Shown: positions 11,512 through 12,564 of the stretch, one piece after another
How positions within the stretch are numbered: position 1 is the first letter of the stretch
Layout of the letters: each line of letters opens with the position of its first letter
Assembly (NCBI GenBank): GCA_044865965.1
Contig: JBIOTP010000069.1
Location: 1-12,564 of the forward strand
Length of the DNA: 12,564 bases
Direction: 5' to 3'
Source: Solirubrobacter sp044865965
GTDB taxonomy: Bacteria > Actinomycetota > Thermoleophilia > Solirubrobacterales > Solirubrobacteraceae
Position numbers and translations under genes: made by a program
The notes under the pieces: generated by a model
What the model was told of the DNA's origin: nothing
Seen by the model: only the letters and a program-made list of their open reading frames with translations
Databases searched by the model: none

Positions 11512-12429
11512 ATGACGGCCACCCAGGCAGCCCGCAACGGCCACGGGGACCCGGCGACGGCGCGCCGCGCCGTGGAGGACACCGGCAACGGCGGCCCGCT
11601 GGGGCTGCTGCGGCGGCTGATCGCCTCCCGGGTCGCCCCTGCGGATCTCGACGAGCGCGATCCCGACTTCGTCCGCGAGGCGCTGCCCCGCCTGTGGCTG
11701 GCGGCGTCGCTGTGGTTCCGGGGCGAGGTGCGCGGCCTCGGCAACGTGCCCGAGCGCGGCCCCGTGCTGCTGGTCGGCAACCACTCGGGCGGCAACCTGA
11801 CGCCCGACACGCTGGTGTTCACGCTCGCGTTCTCCACCTACTTCGGGGTCGAGCGCCCGTTCCACCAGCTCGCCCACAACCTCGTGCTGTCGCTGCCCGG
11901 GCTGTCGTTCCTGCGCAAGTTCGGCACGGTCGCGGCCTCGCACGAGAACGCCCGCCAGGCGCTGCGGGCGGGGGCGGCGGTGCTCGTCTACCCCGGCGGC
12001 GACTACGAGGTCCACCGGCCGAGCTGGGAGCGCCACCGCGTCGACTTCGGCAACCGCAAGGGGTTCATCCGGCTCGCCATAGAGGAGGACGTGCCGATCG
12101 TGCCCGTGGTCGGCATCGGCGGCCAGGAGACTGCGCTGTTTCTCTCGCGCGGGGAGGACCTCGCCCGCGCGCTCGGCCTGGACAAGCTCTTCCGGCTGAA
12201 GGTGCTCCCGATCTCGATCGCGCTGCCCTGGGGGCTGAACATCGGCGACATGCTCGGCCACATCCCGCTGCCGGCGAAGATCACGGTCGAGGCGCTGCCG
12301 CCGCTCTACCTGCGCGAGGAGTTCGGGGCCGCGCCGGACGTCGACGAGGTCTATGAGCACATCGTGCGTCTGATGCAGGAGACGCTCGAGGCACTCGCGG
12401 CGGAGCGGCGCTACCCGGTGATCGGATGA
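11512..12429 (+). CDS. PlsC-like lysophospholipid/glycerol acyltransferase family protein
   Basis: The 305-residue protein matches the LPLAT/PlsC superfamily, which transfers acyl chains from acyl-CoA or acyl-ACP to lipid alcohols. The motif I region is GNHSGGNLTPD (89-99): His91 is present, but Asp99 is eight positions later, not five as in the usual HX4D. The motif III region reads YPGGDYE (160-166) in place of FPEG. VPIVPVVGIGG (194-204) corresponds to motif IV. FRLKVLPISIALPWGLNIG (227-245) may be a membrane-associating segment. The ATG at 11512 has AGGG 7 bases upstream; a GTG two codons earlier is possible. The stop overlaps the next start (ATGA). Context with an SCP2-hydrolase and a SRPBCC protein suggests lipid remodelling. 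Confidence 0.88.
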   Translation: MTATQAARNGHGDPATARRAVEDTGNGGPLGLLRRLIASRVAPADLDERDPDFVREALPRLWLAASLWFRGEVRGLGNVPERGPVLLVGNHSGGNLTPDTLVFTLAFSTYFGVERPFHQLAHNLVLSLPGLSFLRKFGTVAASHENARQALRAGAAVLVYPGGDYEVHRPSWERHRVDFGNRKGFIRLAIEEDVPIVPVVGIGGQETALFLSRGEDLARALGLDKLFRLKVLPISIALPWGLNIGDMLGHIPLPAKITVEALPPLYLREEFGAAPDVDEVYEHIVRLMQETLEALAAERRYPVIG

Positions 12430-12564
12430 GGATCGCCGAGTACGTCGAGGTGTCGGCGCCGCCCGCGCTCGCGTGGGAGCAGGTGTCCGACCCCGCGCGC
12501 GTCCTGCACTTCTTCTCCGGGATCACGCGCTGGGAGGTGGCGGGTGAGCAGCGCACCGGGCTCG
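12426..12564 (+). CDS. SRPBCC-fold protein (polyketide cyclase/dehydrase-like), 5' end only
   Basis: Forty-six residues are visible before the window ends. The start MRIAEYVEVSAPPALAWEQVSDP and the following HFFSGITRWEVAG are typical of SRPBCC/START-like proteins, which form a hydrophobic ligand-binding cavity. Its ATG overlaps the acyltransferase stop by four bases (ATGA), so it is almost certainly translated with that gene. The ligand and any catalytic role cannot be told from this fragment; a lipid-binding role fits the two preceding genes. Confidence 0.75.
   Translation, partial: MRIAEYVEVSAPPALAWEQVSDPARVLHFFSGITRWEVAGEQRTGL

Noticed and set aside
10036..12360. Minus-strand open frame of 774 residues and plus-strand frame of 651 residues across the hydrolase and acyltransferase genes
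   Set aside because: Both are low-complexity Arg/Gln/Ala or Arg/Pro/Ala shadows of the two recognisable genes in the correct frame.
1..12564. CRISPR array, insertion sequence, prophage or tRNA/attachment site
   Set aside because: No regularly spaced repeats, transposase or integrase motifs, terminal inverted repeats or cloverleaf sequence were seen. Gene content and codon bias are uniform.

Overview
The window looks like chromosomal core DNA from a very GC-rich actinobacterium. The best guess is Thermoleophilia/Solirubrobacterales (Conexibacter, Solirubrobacter or Patulibacter type), inferred from protein style, the strong G/C preference at third codon positions, frequent GTG starts and many start codons placed 6-10 bases after a TANNNT box. 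I see no tRNA, rRNA, CRISPR array, insertion sequence or attachment site. Genes are tightly packed and no gene-free stretch exceeds about 150 bases.

Region 1 (1-4665) is a nucleoside salvage block. On the minus strand a CYTH domain fused to cytidine deaminase is followed by purine nucleoside phosphorylase and pyrimidine-nucleoside phosphorylase. After an opposite-strand 66-residue gene of unknown function comes the 5' part of adenosine deaminase. Uracil phosphoribosyltransferase (upp) runs divergently from the fusion gene across only 34 bases. Together these encode cytidine -> uridine -> uracil -> UMP, and adenosine -> inosine -> hypoxanthine. The operon is coupled by a one-base stop/start overlap, a 16-codon bridging mini-ORF and a hairpin that masks a ribosome-binding site.

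Region 2 (4680-7249) holds small housekeeping or accessory genes: a 62-residue zinc-ribbon protein, an FKBP-type prolyl isomerase lipoprotein, a TetR regulator divergent from a LOG-family (TIGR00730) phosphoribohydrolase, and a single-pass membrane protein.

Region 3 (7284-10225, minus strand) is cysS - rlmB/trmH - sigH. This keeps the order known from Firmicutes (cysS-mrnC-rlmB-yacP-sigH) and supports naming the sigma factor a Spo0H/SigH-type sigma-70 protein. A 107-base, about 92% G+C hairpin-rich gap separates cysS from rlmB, and a 141-base leader region precedes sigH.

Region 4 (10270-12564, plus strand) is a probable lipid or hydrophobic-substrate operon: an SCP2-like domain fused to an alpha/beta hydrolase, a PlsC-like acyltransferase, and the start of a SRPBCC-fold protein coupled by an ATGA overlap.

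Most interesting are the CYTH-cytidine deaminase fusion, the conserved cysS-rlmB-sigH order outside Firmicutes, the translational relay in the salvage operon, and the recurring compact leaderless promoters, several arranged divergently so that they overlap.
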